The notes below the pieces were generated by a model. It saw only the letters and a list, made by a program, of their open reading frames with translations, was not told where the DNA came from and searched no databases. A stretch of 64,000 nt of DNA. Origin: Symbiodinium natans (taxonomy: Eukaryota; Sar; Dinophyceae; Suessiales; Symbiodiniaceae). Positions 34,901 to 47,061 of the stretch are shown here, piece by piece. The translations under genes were made by a program, and so were the position numbers. Location of the stretch: assembly GCA_905221605.1 (NCBI GenBank), contig CAJNDS010000779.1, positions 1,109,001-1,173,000 of the forward strand. Direction: 5' to 3'. Within the stretch, counting starts at the first letter, position 1; each line of letters opens with the position of its first letter.

Positions 34901-37383
34901 AATCGTAGACTCTACAACAAGAGACCCAGACGAAGAGGCCCATCATCCTTGCCCCACCGTCTCCATATGCTGGGTGGGCACATAGAGTCGTAGCTAGAGT
35001 CTTTGTATTTATATGTGAAGCAGAAAGCGGTCCTTGTTGACCCCAACCCAGAGACTTTGTAATTATGTGCTGCAGAAAGCAGGCCTTGTTGACCCCAACC
35101 CCACCTAAAGAGAAGCCCGGATTCCAAACCCCAAGCAATAGGCCGTCCTAGACCTAAATCCATCCTAAACAGACCGCAAAGTGTCCTGAACCATCCCAAG
35201 CCACTCGGAAGACGAAGCCCCCAAAATCTTGAGGAAGCCCCCACCATAGCCTCGATCTTCAGATTCTGCCTGTTCCGCGTGGCTGTCTTCGCATCGATCG
35301 GCGTGGCGCTTGAGCTGAATCAGGGCCTTCGTCCTAGGTAGTTTTAGGGGGGGGGACCCTCAAAAGGGAACTCTTCTCAGAGGGTCTATAGCCCCAAGGG
35401 TCCCCCTAGTCCTACCCCCTACTTCGAAGCTCGAAGCCATAGGCTTCGAGGGTCTGAAGGCAAACTGCTCAGGTGAGTTGCTTCTCGAGGGGGGCGAGTG
35501 CCAAGCCGCAACTGTCGGAAATTTCCAGTGGTGGACATGAGCACCCTAAACCCTAAACCTGAAACCCTAAACCCTAGGCCTTGTGCGAGCGCGAGAGCCG
35601 AAACCCTAAACCCTAAACCCTAAACCCTAAACCCTAAACCCTAAACCCTAAACCCTAAACCCTAAACCCTGAGCCATCAACCCTGAACCCTTAACCTAGT
35701 CCACCGTTAGCTGCGACCCAGACCCGCCCGAAGGTCACGGCCGGGGTCTGCTGGGCGCTGATGCAGCTCCTCGGCTCGTCAGGGTTTAGGGTTTAGGGTT
35801 TAGGGTTTAGGGTTTAGGGTTTAGGGTTTAGGGTTTAGGGTTTAGGGTTTAGGACTCCTCGCATCGCCCCCAGCGCAAGCCGCTGCAACCACGAAGGGTC
35901 TGCTGCGATCGTTGCAGGGTTTTCGTCGCTGGAAGCCGTGCGCGACATGCTTGCGATCAGGGTTGTATGCGCTACCTCACCCTAAACCCTAAGCCCGGAG
36001 CCTCAACTTGGACTCAGAACCTGCGGCGGCAACTTTGTGTGACAAGACAAAGGCTGAACTACTTCTCCCCCTGGTCCTCGCGGATCCGGGGCCTCTTCCT
36101 GAAGCACCGGAAGACTGGGTTGGGGACCTACTGGCACTGAGGGCTGGGGGCGGCTTGGAGTTTTGGGTCTTTTTTGGATTTGAGGCCCGAAAACGTTGCA
36201 AAGCTGTATCAAACGTGCCTGCGCCGGCCTCAGCCCTCGCATCAAGAAGACACGGTCCAAAGCCGGCTGCAAGAAGGTCCAATTAAAAACAAACAGGGCT
36301 CAAGCTGCCGGAAGGAAGCAGGATTTGGGGTTCACATGCTTCTGGGCTACAAGGGTTCTGCGTCTGACCCGATTTATTCTCAGGCGTTTGTCGTCTGGAT
36401 TCGTCTGGTTCAGGGTTTGGGTTGTGGGGTTTGGGTTGGGGTTCGGGCACAGACAACAAACTGTTAAACAAGCTGTCCGTCTCAAAGAAAGTTCAAGAGA
36501 CCTCGTCAGAGGTCAACCGCCGCTTGTCTTGGCTTTGCCGGCATACTCGTCTGAGAACATTCACAAGTTTGTCCTGCTGCCTTCGCACATCAGACCATCA
36601 GACGGCATTACGCTTATGACACATTGAGGCCCCTTAAACGCTGGACCCCAAGCCCTAGCTACCGTAAGCCGTCTGGAGGCCTCTGAAAGTTCTGGGGCCT
36701 CCGTAACATCTCGATGCACCTTACCAGGGACTCCCCTTAACATACCCCCAGAGCACCCAGTCCTGATTAGAGGAACCCCCCCTGCCCCCACCAAAAAAGC
36801 AATAGTACGCCTATTTGGCGAAACTCCAAAACCCTCACCCTAAACCCTAAACCCTAAACCCTAATCAGTCGAAGTCCCCAATAACAGGAACCCCCTCGTG
36901 GACTCCGTGGCAGAACATCAGGCTGGAGGGTAGGGTTTAGGTTTAGGGTTTGGGGTAGTTAAGGGTTTGGGGTTTATAGGGTTCGGGGCACACTCTCAAG
37001 ACTCTCCTGTGTTCTGCACCTGACGTCAGCATGACTGTCCTTCTGGGTTGAACACAAGTTTAGGGAGCATAGGAAGGACACCATGTCCTTCACTAATATT
37101 CTTTAATACGATAGAACTGCATATACATCTCACATGTATGTTAGCTCAATCTACAGTAAGTTCCTTAGCAGCAACCCTGCACTAGAGCCCCCCAGCGCCG
37201 GTGTCGGGGCTGGGACCCTGGAGCAAGGCGGCCAGCGAGCAGGCCTATGACATGTACCTGAGCACTCCAAGGTGTTTGCCACCGCAGTTATTGTTTTTTG
37301 AGGGTTTGTGTTCCTGTAAGAGGCCGCTGGCTTGGACTGCTAGCACTCGAATGTATTGTGAGTGTGTATATATATATATATAT

Positions 37384-37420
<37 letters not shown>

Positions 37421-40400
37421 TCGGTTGTGTTCATGGGCCCATGGCCACATGCCCTGCTTACTGGAGGTTTTTTGCGTTCGTCGGCCTGCTATTCTGTTGG
37501 CACCAGCGAACGCCTGCAAAGATCTTTCCCGTCCTGCCGCTCTGCTGCCACTGCTGGGTACAGTGATACAGTGTCTGTGTTCGGGGGCATAGCATTAGCC
37601 CTAAGCAGCCGAGGCCCCAAGGCCTACTTAAGCCCAGTGGCGCCCCCCTCCCCCCCTCCCAGCCGGAGACCCACATGAAGCCCAAAAGTTGCTACATGAT
37701 CTAAACTCTGGGTCCTTTCTTGGGGTACCCAAAATCTTAGGGGCCGCCTGAAACGAGTAACCCTAAAAGGGGCCCTAGGGTTTAGGGTTTAGGCCCCCCC
37801 CCACCCCCCCCACATGCAACCCTTTAGGCCTCAGAAGGGTCCCATCCCCCCTTGGGCGAGCTGAGGTTCGCAGCAGTGGCCTACCACTTCTCCTTGATCC
37901 TCGGGCTCAGAGTCCATAGTTTTAGGGCTTAGGGCTTAGGGCTTAGGGTTTAGGGTTTAGGCTTTAGGGTTAGGGTTTAGGGTGTAGGGTTAAGGGTTTA
38001 GGGGCTCAGGGAGATGCGTGAGAGGTTCTCTCTTGGGGACGAACCCAGAGAGAAAGAGGGATGTGAGGCAACGTTTGGATTTGTGGTTTGGGCGGGTTCT
38101 GCCCTTTGCTTGTGCAGGCCTATAGCACGCCCGTTTCGACCCGGCAACTCCGTGGGAGGGGGTGGGGTCGAAAGGTTCAGAATCCCGAAGAGCGCCACCG
38201 GCTGCGCAGGTTTTTCAGGATTGGAGTTTTTTGGGGCTGAATCCTTCATGCCTCCTAGGAAGATGAGCCGCCTCATCATCATCTGCGGTCCCATTGTGTC
38301 GATCCTGGCAGGCGGGGTGGCGGATATTTCAGGCGCACGTTCACGCCCTAAATGTCTGCAGGTGAAGGAGAAACATGAATAAACAGAGGTTTAGGTCGTC
38401 TGCGCTTCCCTGAAGGTTACCCTGTGGGGATCATCGGCGACTGGTGTCTTGAGCAGGAGCGCAGCAGCCTAAAGTTGGTTTCAGGGCGCAGGGGTTCAGG
38501 GTGTCCTGGGTTGAAGGGGTTCGGGGTTTGGGGTTGAGTAAGCTGGTGGCGGGCTTTTGCCCTCTCTTGAGAGTCTCGAAAGCCTGCTTTGTCCGCACAG
38601 TCATTTGAAAGACTGTTGGTCTGGCGTTGCGTTGGAGTGCGGCAATGCCTCCCGGAGTCAAGCTTTAGCACGAGTCTTGGATCTTTCAGTGTGCTCTCGC
38701 CGACCACCTCAAGTGACAAGGTGAACCACACGATGCACGAAGGGGTTTGGAGTGCGGGTTCTATGGGTTAGGTTTGGGGATTAGCTGTTGCTTGACCCGC
38801 TCGTGGATCTACAAGGCAATGATGTGTGTGTAGGAGATAGTAGGAGCGAGTTTATCTCCAAGGATAGAGGGAAAGGAGAGGGAAGAAGCGGTTCGGTATG
38901 TGCAACCTGTCTGCTTTGCTTGAGTGCTTGCTTGCTTGCTTGCCTGCTTGCTTGCTTGCTTGCCTGCAGCAGAACCCTGAAGATTCCAGCGGTTTCAGCA
39001 CTTCAGAGCAGGATGCTGAGCATGATGCTGCCTTTGTTGAACAGTTCTGTCGTGAATTCGTTGCAACAGCATTTGCCAGGGTAACGCGAAGGAGCAACCG
39101 TGCGTGCTTTGTTTGTTTCTTTTGGGCGCGCGCGCGCGCGGGTGTGTGTGTGTGTGTGCGCGCGTGCGTGCCAGGGTGGTCACTGACTGCCTAGCGTCCA
39201 GTGTTAAAAGCCATTGAACCCTTAGCCTCACGTCATTGTACACCTGTGCACCCATCCACGTTTGGAAGCCCTTGAAGGTCAAACGCCTCTGCTGTGGGCC
39301 CCCGCCGACCCCAGCGGAGGAGGAGGCACCAAAGCGCACAGGCGCTGGCGTGAGTTCGCCTAAACCCCGAACCCAAAACCCAAAATCCAAAACCCAAAAC
39401 CCAAAAACCCTAAACCCTACACCCTAAACCCTAAACCCAGCGATGCTTCTGGAGGGCTCCAGGATGGAGGTGGCACCTTGGAAGTGCTAAATGCGCGTTC
39501 AACGACTCTTGTGCGGCCAGGGGGCATGGGCTCCATCTTCCGCGTCTGCTCAATGGTGATGTGGCCAGCGCCTTGCCCAGTGATGTCCAGGATGGGCTAT
39601 AAGACCCCGAAACCCTAAGCCCTAACCCTAAACCCCAAACTATAACCCTTAAAAAAGGGCCTTTATAGGGCTTTTTATGGGGGTTATAGGGCCTAATAGC
39701 CCATCCTGGTTGGGCCAAGTCCCAAAGCATCCACAAGCTTTAGTCGCAGCCGCTAATCTGGTCGGCCTGCAGGTGTGTCGGTTTAGGGTTCAGGGTTTAG
39801 GGTTGAGGGTTTAGGGTTTAAGGTTCAGACTGGCTAGTCCCCCAGCCCAGTTGCAAAAAGGGTTTAAGGTTCAAAAAAGCCCTGAAGGCTCCAGCGAGCC
39901 GAACTGTGTGTCACCATACAGCCCAGGTGACCTACACAGATGAGATCAATGCAGTGGAGGCTTGGATTCAATAGCAGGGTTGCGGTTAAGGAACTTAAGC
40001 TACCATGCTATGGACTTTCTCGGTGCAGAATAGGGCCTGCTTTGTTTACGGAAATCTAGTCTTCACAACAACCCTGAAGCTCCTTTCGACCCGCGGATTG
40101 CACCCTGCGCCGGGAACCGCCGTTTTCTCGCCCTCTCGCACGCTAGCGCGAGAGTCGACAAGACCCAGCTTACTCTCGAAGGCCCTCTGAAAAGGCTGCC
40201 GTGACTCCGACAGCACAAGGGCTTATTGTCATCCAACGAAAGTTGCAACTTTGTGGCGCTGCTGCTGTTGCGCGTTGGGGGGGGGGGGGGTTTTCATGGA
40301 AAGAAGAGAGCATTAGCCCACGGTCAGATCAGGAGGATCAGGGGCGGCTTCGGGTGCAGACTACGCAGCCCCACCTGTTCAACCCTAAACCCTTAACCCT

Positions 40401-42183
40401 AAACCCTAAACTGATGTGCTGGTTCACAGTGCAGACGCGCTCAGTTGCTCAGACTCAGAGATAGCGCCGAGCAAACCCTAAACTGCCAAGAGCCCAGGAC
40501 AAGTGGAGAACGTACGTTGCCACCAGGCTCCCCGCACTGGACCGATTCACCAGGCTGGTGGGTGGGTTGGGCTGGATCTAGGACCTACTAGTTGCTTAAG
40601 AACACCGAAAAAACAAAGAATATTCCCAGGCCTTCATTCACTCGGTCACTTGGGGGCGCTTGTGTCACTTTGGCCGCTTCGCTTGGGCTAGACACCTGGG
40701 TACTTAGTGCCTCGGGGCCCGTTTGCCTCTCCACAGGTCAAGGTTCCGGCCAAAACCCTGTGATAGTTTCCATGCCTACTGGTGTAGGGTTTAGGGTTTA
40801 GGGCTTGGCATTTGGGGCTTTCGGAGGTTTCGGAGGTTTTGGAGGTTGTGGGTGCTATTTTCCGCTGAACCGTTGTTTTGTTCATGCCACACCCGCCTAG
40901 CTGACACCTCTGGGTTGCGGGTTTGGGGCTTCAGGCCTAGAAAGGGTTGGGGCATTGAAGGGCAAGGGAGGCGCTCCCATCTAGGGTGTCGGTTGGGGCA
41001 CCTTCCCCCTTTTCTCTAACAGCCCTTAAAGGGGATTACAGTACCCCCTACCATCATCCCAATTGCAACTGTTAGTATAAGGGGAACATGCCAAGGTGTA
41101 GGTCCTACTACTACGATTTGCTGAAGAACCCCAAAAGAATACAGAAACAATAATCCCTATCTTACCCTTAATAAGGCGACCCAAGTGTGCCAAGTGCCCC
41201 AAGTGGACAAGTGTCTTACGTCGCCCCCGTGCCCCCATCCCAAACGACCCAAAGTGTGCGGTGACACCAAGTCACAAGCGTGTCTGGAGTGTCACCAAGT
41301 GACCTAAGTGACCCAAGTGCCCCGCAACACACCACTGGTAGTGACCCAAGTGTCCCAAGTGACCCGAGTGTCCCAAATGACCGAGTGAAATGTCCGCAGT
41401 GGCCCAGGCACCCGCATCCTAAGCGACCCAGGCGATCTAAGTGCTGCAGGTGACCCAAGTAACCCAAGTGTTCCCAGTTCTCCCAAATATTTCCTGACCC
41501 GCAGCGACCCAAGTGTCCCAAGTGCTCCAGTCGACCCATGTGACACAACTCAGAGGTGGCTTCAGTGAAAAGTTTCATATCAAGGCCATCGAAACCACCG
41601 TACATCGAGAGTACCTGTTGCTTTCTAAAATAAAGAAACAGAAGGCCTTAAAACTCTCATAAATAAAGAAGCAGAAGGCCTTAAAACTCTCATAAATAAA
41701 GAAACAGAAGGCCTTAAAACTCTATGAGAGTTGTAAGTAGGAGGTCTTTGGGGGTGGGTAGGTCTGCAGACGAATGCGGGCTCACGAGGCGCGCTTCCGT
41801 TCAACACGCCATAAAGCCCTAAACCCTAAATTAAACCCTAAGCCCTAAACCCTGAACCCCAAACCCTAAACTCAAAACCCTAAACCCTAAACCCTAAACC
41901 CTAAACCCTTAACCCTAAACCCGAAACCCGAAACCCGAAACCCGAAACCTGCCAAGCCCTAGACTTCTGCAAGGCTCATCGTGGCCTTAGCCCTGATGAG
42001 CTGGGGTTGGCGGGAGGCCCAGGAGCCGAAGTCATTGGGAGGAAGGAAGGTTTTAGGGTTAGGGTTTAGGGTTTAGGGTTTAGGGCGGTGCTGGCTCAGA
42101 CTTGCAAGGAACGGGCTTTGGAGTCTAGGGCGGCAGACTTGCGGTTTAGGGCTTCTCAAAACAGGGTTTAGGTGTTTTTTTTG

Positions 42184-42214
<31 letters not shown>

Positions 42215-45200
42215 GGGTTTATTTTTTTTTTTTTTGGGGGGGGGGGGGGAGGGGTGGGGGTTGCGCCGGAGAGGAGCCCTGGCAGAAGTTCGTGTCGCTT
42301 TGCTGCCTGACAGCACCCGGGAGCAGACGTGGGGTGCTCTAACGTTTAAAACCCATTTAGGGTTTAGTTTTTATTTTTGTTTTTTTACGTTTAAAAACCC
42401 ATCTAGGGTTTAGTTTTTCTTTTTTAACGTTGAAAAAACCCTTTAGGGTTTAGGGTCCTTCAACGTTTCAAAAAAACCCTAATAGCCTAAAGGGGGTGAC
42501 TTTAGAAAAGCTAGGAAAATGGGGGCTTTCGCATTTTGATCACAAAGGCTGTAAGGGTTTAGGGTTTAGGCTTTAGGGTTTAGGGTTGGGAGTTGCTGAC
42601 GTCTGCAACAAGTCAAGAAGCCTCAAGACGAATGCAGCTCGGGGAGCAGTCGACAGCTCCCAACCAATAGGTTTTGTAGGGTTTTTGTTCAGGGTTTTGT
42701 AAGGGTTTATGGGGTTCAGAGGGTTTCTGGGGCTTATAGGGTTTGCAGTTGCAGGGTTTATAGGGTGTATACACATGAGCTGCTAGGCTGTGCTGGGCCA
42801 TCTTGACCTGAGATCAGGGCCGTCGTGATCGTGTATCACCCTTTCTTGCTGGGTCAAAGAACACATCCTAGGTCTTCGGGGAGCAAGCCCTCCCCCCCAT
42901 CCCCACCACAAGGTCCGGAAAGTATTGAAACTTGTGGGGAAGGCCTCCTTCCTTGCCGCCTTTAACCGGTTGACTGCGCGCAGAGTCGAGTGAAGCTGGC
43001 TCATACCTTGCAGTTCCGCTGGCCCACGTGGCCGTGTAGAGCCTCCACTCCCGAAGCCTAAGCTCCCGTCCGAACCCTAGGCGCATGCTCTTGATGTTGT
43101 TTGGCCTGTTCCCCAAGGCTATCAGCACGCAGAGTCTTTAGCGGGTCCTGGCTTAGCCTACGAAGCACGTGCCTCGGACGCATCTGTTTGAGGTTCGTGT
43201 GATTGAGGGTTGAAGGATTGGGGTGATCCCTAAACCCTAAACCCTAAACCCCAAACCCTAAACCCTAAACCGAGTGTGAGCGATTAAGCCCTAAACCCTA
43301 AACCCTAAACCCTAAACCCTAAACCCTAAACCCTAAACCCTAAACCCTAAACCCTAAACCCTAAACCCTAAACCTTGTAAGGCCCCCTGCAAAATCCGGG
43401 GCTCCAGCCCAGGGCTTCGAAATGGCAAGACCATCATTGTCGACGACTACTACCAAGGCCACCCTGATCCCTCCAGAAGTCCCACCGAACAAAAACATCC
43501 CGGGGGGGGGGGGGGGTTGCGGGGTGGTAAGCCATGGATGGCGGTTCTTGGCAACTCCCCGCGTCGTATCTCCGGTGCTGTCAGCTCGTGGGCTTCTGCT
43601 GACATGCCGTCGTTGAGTCATGCTGGAAGGCCTCAACCCTGGGATCGCGGGTGGTTGGTTCCAGGATGTAAACCTTGCACCTTCAGCCCGAGACTCGCAG
43701 AATTTCCCGGATCGGCGGGGATGGGGGGGGGGGCCTCGGCCGAAGGAAGTATGCCGTGAGCCACTGAGAGAAGATCGCACGTGTGGCTACACAGCCTCCT
43801 TACCCAGCATGCTCCAGCATGCTCCGAAGGGCACGCGCTATGTGCTGACTCGTGAAGCTCCCGAGTTGAAACTCAGCCTGGTGGCTTCCCAGAAGTGAAA
43901 CCCGCGAGGCCGTAGGCTCGTGAGGTGTAAGGGCGGGTTTCGAGTGCTTCGAGGCCGACTGAGTTCTAAGTCGCGGTTGCCTTTTGGTTTGCAGTGTGCG
44001 AGGCTACGTCTGGATCGACAAGAACACGCCTCCGGATTCCAGAGTGGCTCGCTGCTGTTTAGGGTTCAGAGGTGCAGAGAGAGGAGGAATTGCTTTGGTG
44101 CGTTCTCATGATGCTTGCTGTTGGGGGAGTCCTCCTATACTTATGCTATCAAATTTCAGCTGATGCTGATGATGCTCGCTGGTGGGTCTCGCTCGCTCTC
44201 TCTCTCTCTCCTCCTTCCCTCCCTCCACAAGCACAGTGCAGCTGATGCTCTTGGCAACTCCTCTGCGCAATCCAATTGCAGCCGGTGCTCGTGACGCTTG
44301 ATGTTGGGCGCGTCCTCGCTCTTGATGCTCATGATTCTTGCTGTTCTATACTATGCTAGCCCCATGCTCGCGGGTAGGGCGCCGATGATGTTGATGACTG
44401 GTGGGCAGCCTCTTCTAGCCGAGTTCAGCTGATGTTCACGATGCTTGCGGTTCGGGGCGTCCTGAAGAGGTAGTTAACTCTCTGTATTTGCTTGCAATCC
44501 TCTCAATTTCCAGCTGCTGCTGCTGAAGATTTTTGCTGGTGGGGAGCGCTCTGTCTCCGTCTACGTCTCTGTCTCTGTCTCTGTCTCTGTCTCTCTTTCT
44601 TTCTTTCCACAAGCAGGCGCAGCTGATGCTCTGTGTTGCTTGCTGTTGGGAGCGCCCTCCGTGATGGCCGGGCTCAACGAAGGTGAGTACACAACGTGCG
44701 TTGTGTACGTGAGAGGGCCGTTTGTGGATCATACTAGCATGCAGGGTTTAGGGCCCGAGGTTTTGGCTTGGTGGGACTATGGCTACCAGATCACCGGCAT
44801 TGCGAAGCGGACTTCCGTCGCTGATGGCAACACGTGGAACCACGAACACATCGAAACTTGGACTACTGTTACACACCTGTCCGAGCCGTATATTGTACAC
44901 CAGTTCCCGAAAGGTCTAGGACGATTAAGCTTTTTGCTGGCCCCGTGCCTGTGGAGTGGGTTGCCAGCTGCAGCAAGGCCACGATCGGCCGCATTTTGTC
45001 CAACCCGGTGAAGAAGTCGCACAACATCATGTGCCTCGGAAGAACTGGCGACAAGCGTTACGTAAGAGTCGGACGAAGCCAGGGGTTTCAGGGGATTCAT
45101 CGCGGAATCCATGTGGGGTGCCTGCAGGTCATGTGGTTTAGCGCGGCATAGCTCATGGTGGAATAAGCGAGCTCTACAATTGCGCGAAGGTTTGCTGCAG

Positions 45201-47028
45201 GAGCCTTGCCAAAGCCGAATGCTTCACCGCTTGGGCCCTTGAGAAGGTGAAGTGGCTTCAGCCCGTGCGGCTCTTGTAGAGAGAGTCCCAAGCAAACGCT
45301 TCAGCTGGCTTGTGCCAGCCTGCAATCTTCGCCACAAACTTGTCCATCTCCTACCCCAAGCCGAATTAGGGTTTGGGTACTTTAGAGTTTAGGGTTTAGG
45401 GTTTAGGGTTTAGGGTTTAGGGTTTAGGGCTTCCGAGCCCTGGGCTTGGCAAAGGAAGCACCTGGCGGACTATGTGCTCGTCTGGGCCGGGGAGCGGGAG
45501 ACGGACCTCAGGCCGCTGTTCTCCTAGGTAGGATAAGGGGGTTTAGGGTTTAGGGTTTAGGGTTTAGGGTTTAGGGTTTAGGGTTTAGGGTTTAGGGTTT
45601 AGGGTTTCGGAGAAGGGGACCCTTAAAAGGGAACCCCTTCTTAACCGTCTTCTGGCTCTCTTAGACAGGGGCCTTATTCAGAGGGTCTAAATCCCCAAGG
45701 GTCCCCCTAATCCTATCCCCTATGTTCCGACCCAGAGTTTACTCTTGACTAGGTGGGACTTTACTACCACTTTAGCACCTTATAAGTTTGGAGTTCCTCT
45801 AATTTCATATTGCGGGAGCTACAAGTGTAAATTTTTATTGGGGTGTTAAGCAGCAACCAAGTTGATGCCCAAGAAATATTCAACAGACCCCCTTGGGCAT
45901 ACTCTGACAAGAAAAATTGGGGGTAGTCCTCCCTAAGACTCCCTTCTATTCTCCTTTGATTGGTACCCTTGATAGAAGGTCTTCTCGCCCCTGCATTCTC
46001 TTGTTTGCTTGGCATCTTTGATGGTTGAAGCAAGGGACTACGGAGGGACCCTTGTGAGGGACCGTAGGGGTTATTTAGGGGTTGTTTCGGGGCTACTGAG
46101 GTATACAGGGACTCTATCAGGTTTTTCCGGGGGATATATGGCGGAGTAAGATTCAGGGTCCCTTCTAGGGGTCTCTCCTGATACCCCTTAAAAGGCAGCA
46201 TTAAGGGGTTCTGAGGGGGGTCATCAGCAGGGCTTGGGGTTTGGGCGTGTTTCGACTGTGTCGTCCTCAGTTTGAAGGGCGACCCAAACAGCTGAGCGCC
46301 CTCACCCCCTGTCACAAGCCCTGTCTGGTGGTAGACCCTGCGAACCGCGGCAGGATATCGACCCACTTCGCACGCATCGGGACGGGACGAGTGCCAAATT
46401 CGGTTGAAGGGCTGACTCGTGAGTTGCGGGTGTAGAGACGTGTCGGGCTTTTCGAACCCAGGCCAAGGCGAAGATAGACTCCCTAGACTCCGACGATGAC
46501 AACACCAGAAAATCCGAAAGAACGTGGTGCCAAATTCTCGCACGTTCATCATGCCTTTGATGCTTTGGCGAAGCACAACGGAAGATCCTGTATGTGTTCA
46601 GACACCTGCCTCTTTGGATGCGAAGGCATGTTGAATACAAAGACGACACGTTGGGGCACGCAGGTGGCCAAGCCACAAGCCCGAAAGTCGAAACCGTGAA
46701 CGCGTACAAAACATCTGGACCCAAAGCTGGCAAACGACCGGCAATCAGGGATTAACAGCACAAGACCAAATCATGAAGCACCACAGTGGCGACAGCAACA
46801 CGAGCGGCTCAGTTCATGCGCAAGCGAAGTCCTTTTTCTTAATGCGGAAGAGTTCATGATAATGAGGCGGCAGCAGTAAAGAGCACTTCAGAGCTGTGAC
46901 ATGCATTGCCCTGTCTATATGCACGTATCTATCTGTATATATGTGTGTATATATGAATCTGTATCCTTGTATGTATTTATTTAAGTATCTGTGCATATAA
47001 GTATATAGGTGTACGTACGTACATACAT

Positions 47029-47061
<33 letters not shown>

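Noticed and set aside
41216-41605. - strand ORF with LGHLGRLG repeats
   Set aside because: A by-product of the degenerate 9-bp CCCAAGTGT repeat.
44701-44745. VRGPFVDHT frame resembling the STT3 RVRGLFxxHT block
   Set aside because: It lies between two later STT3 exons, out of order, and the true block is at 36053-36118.
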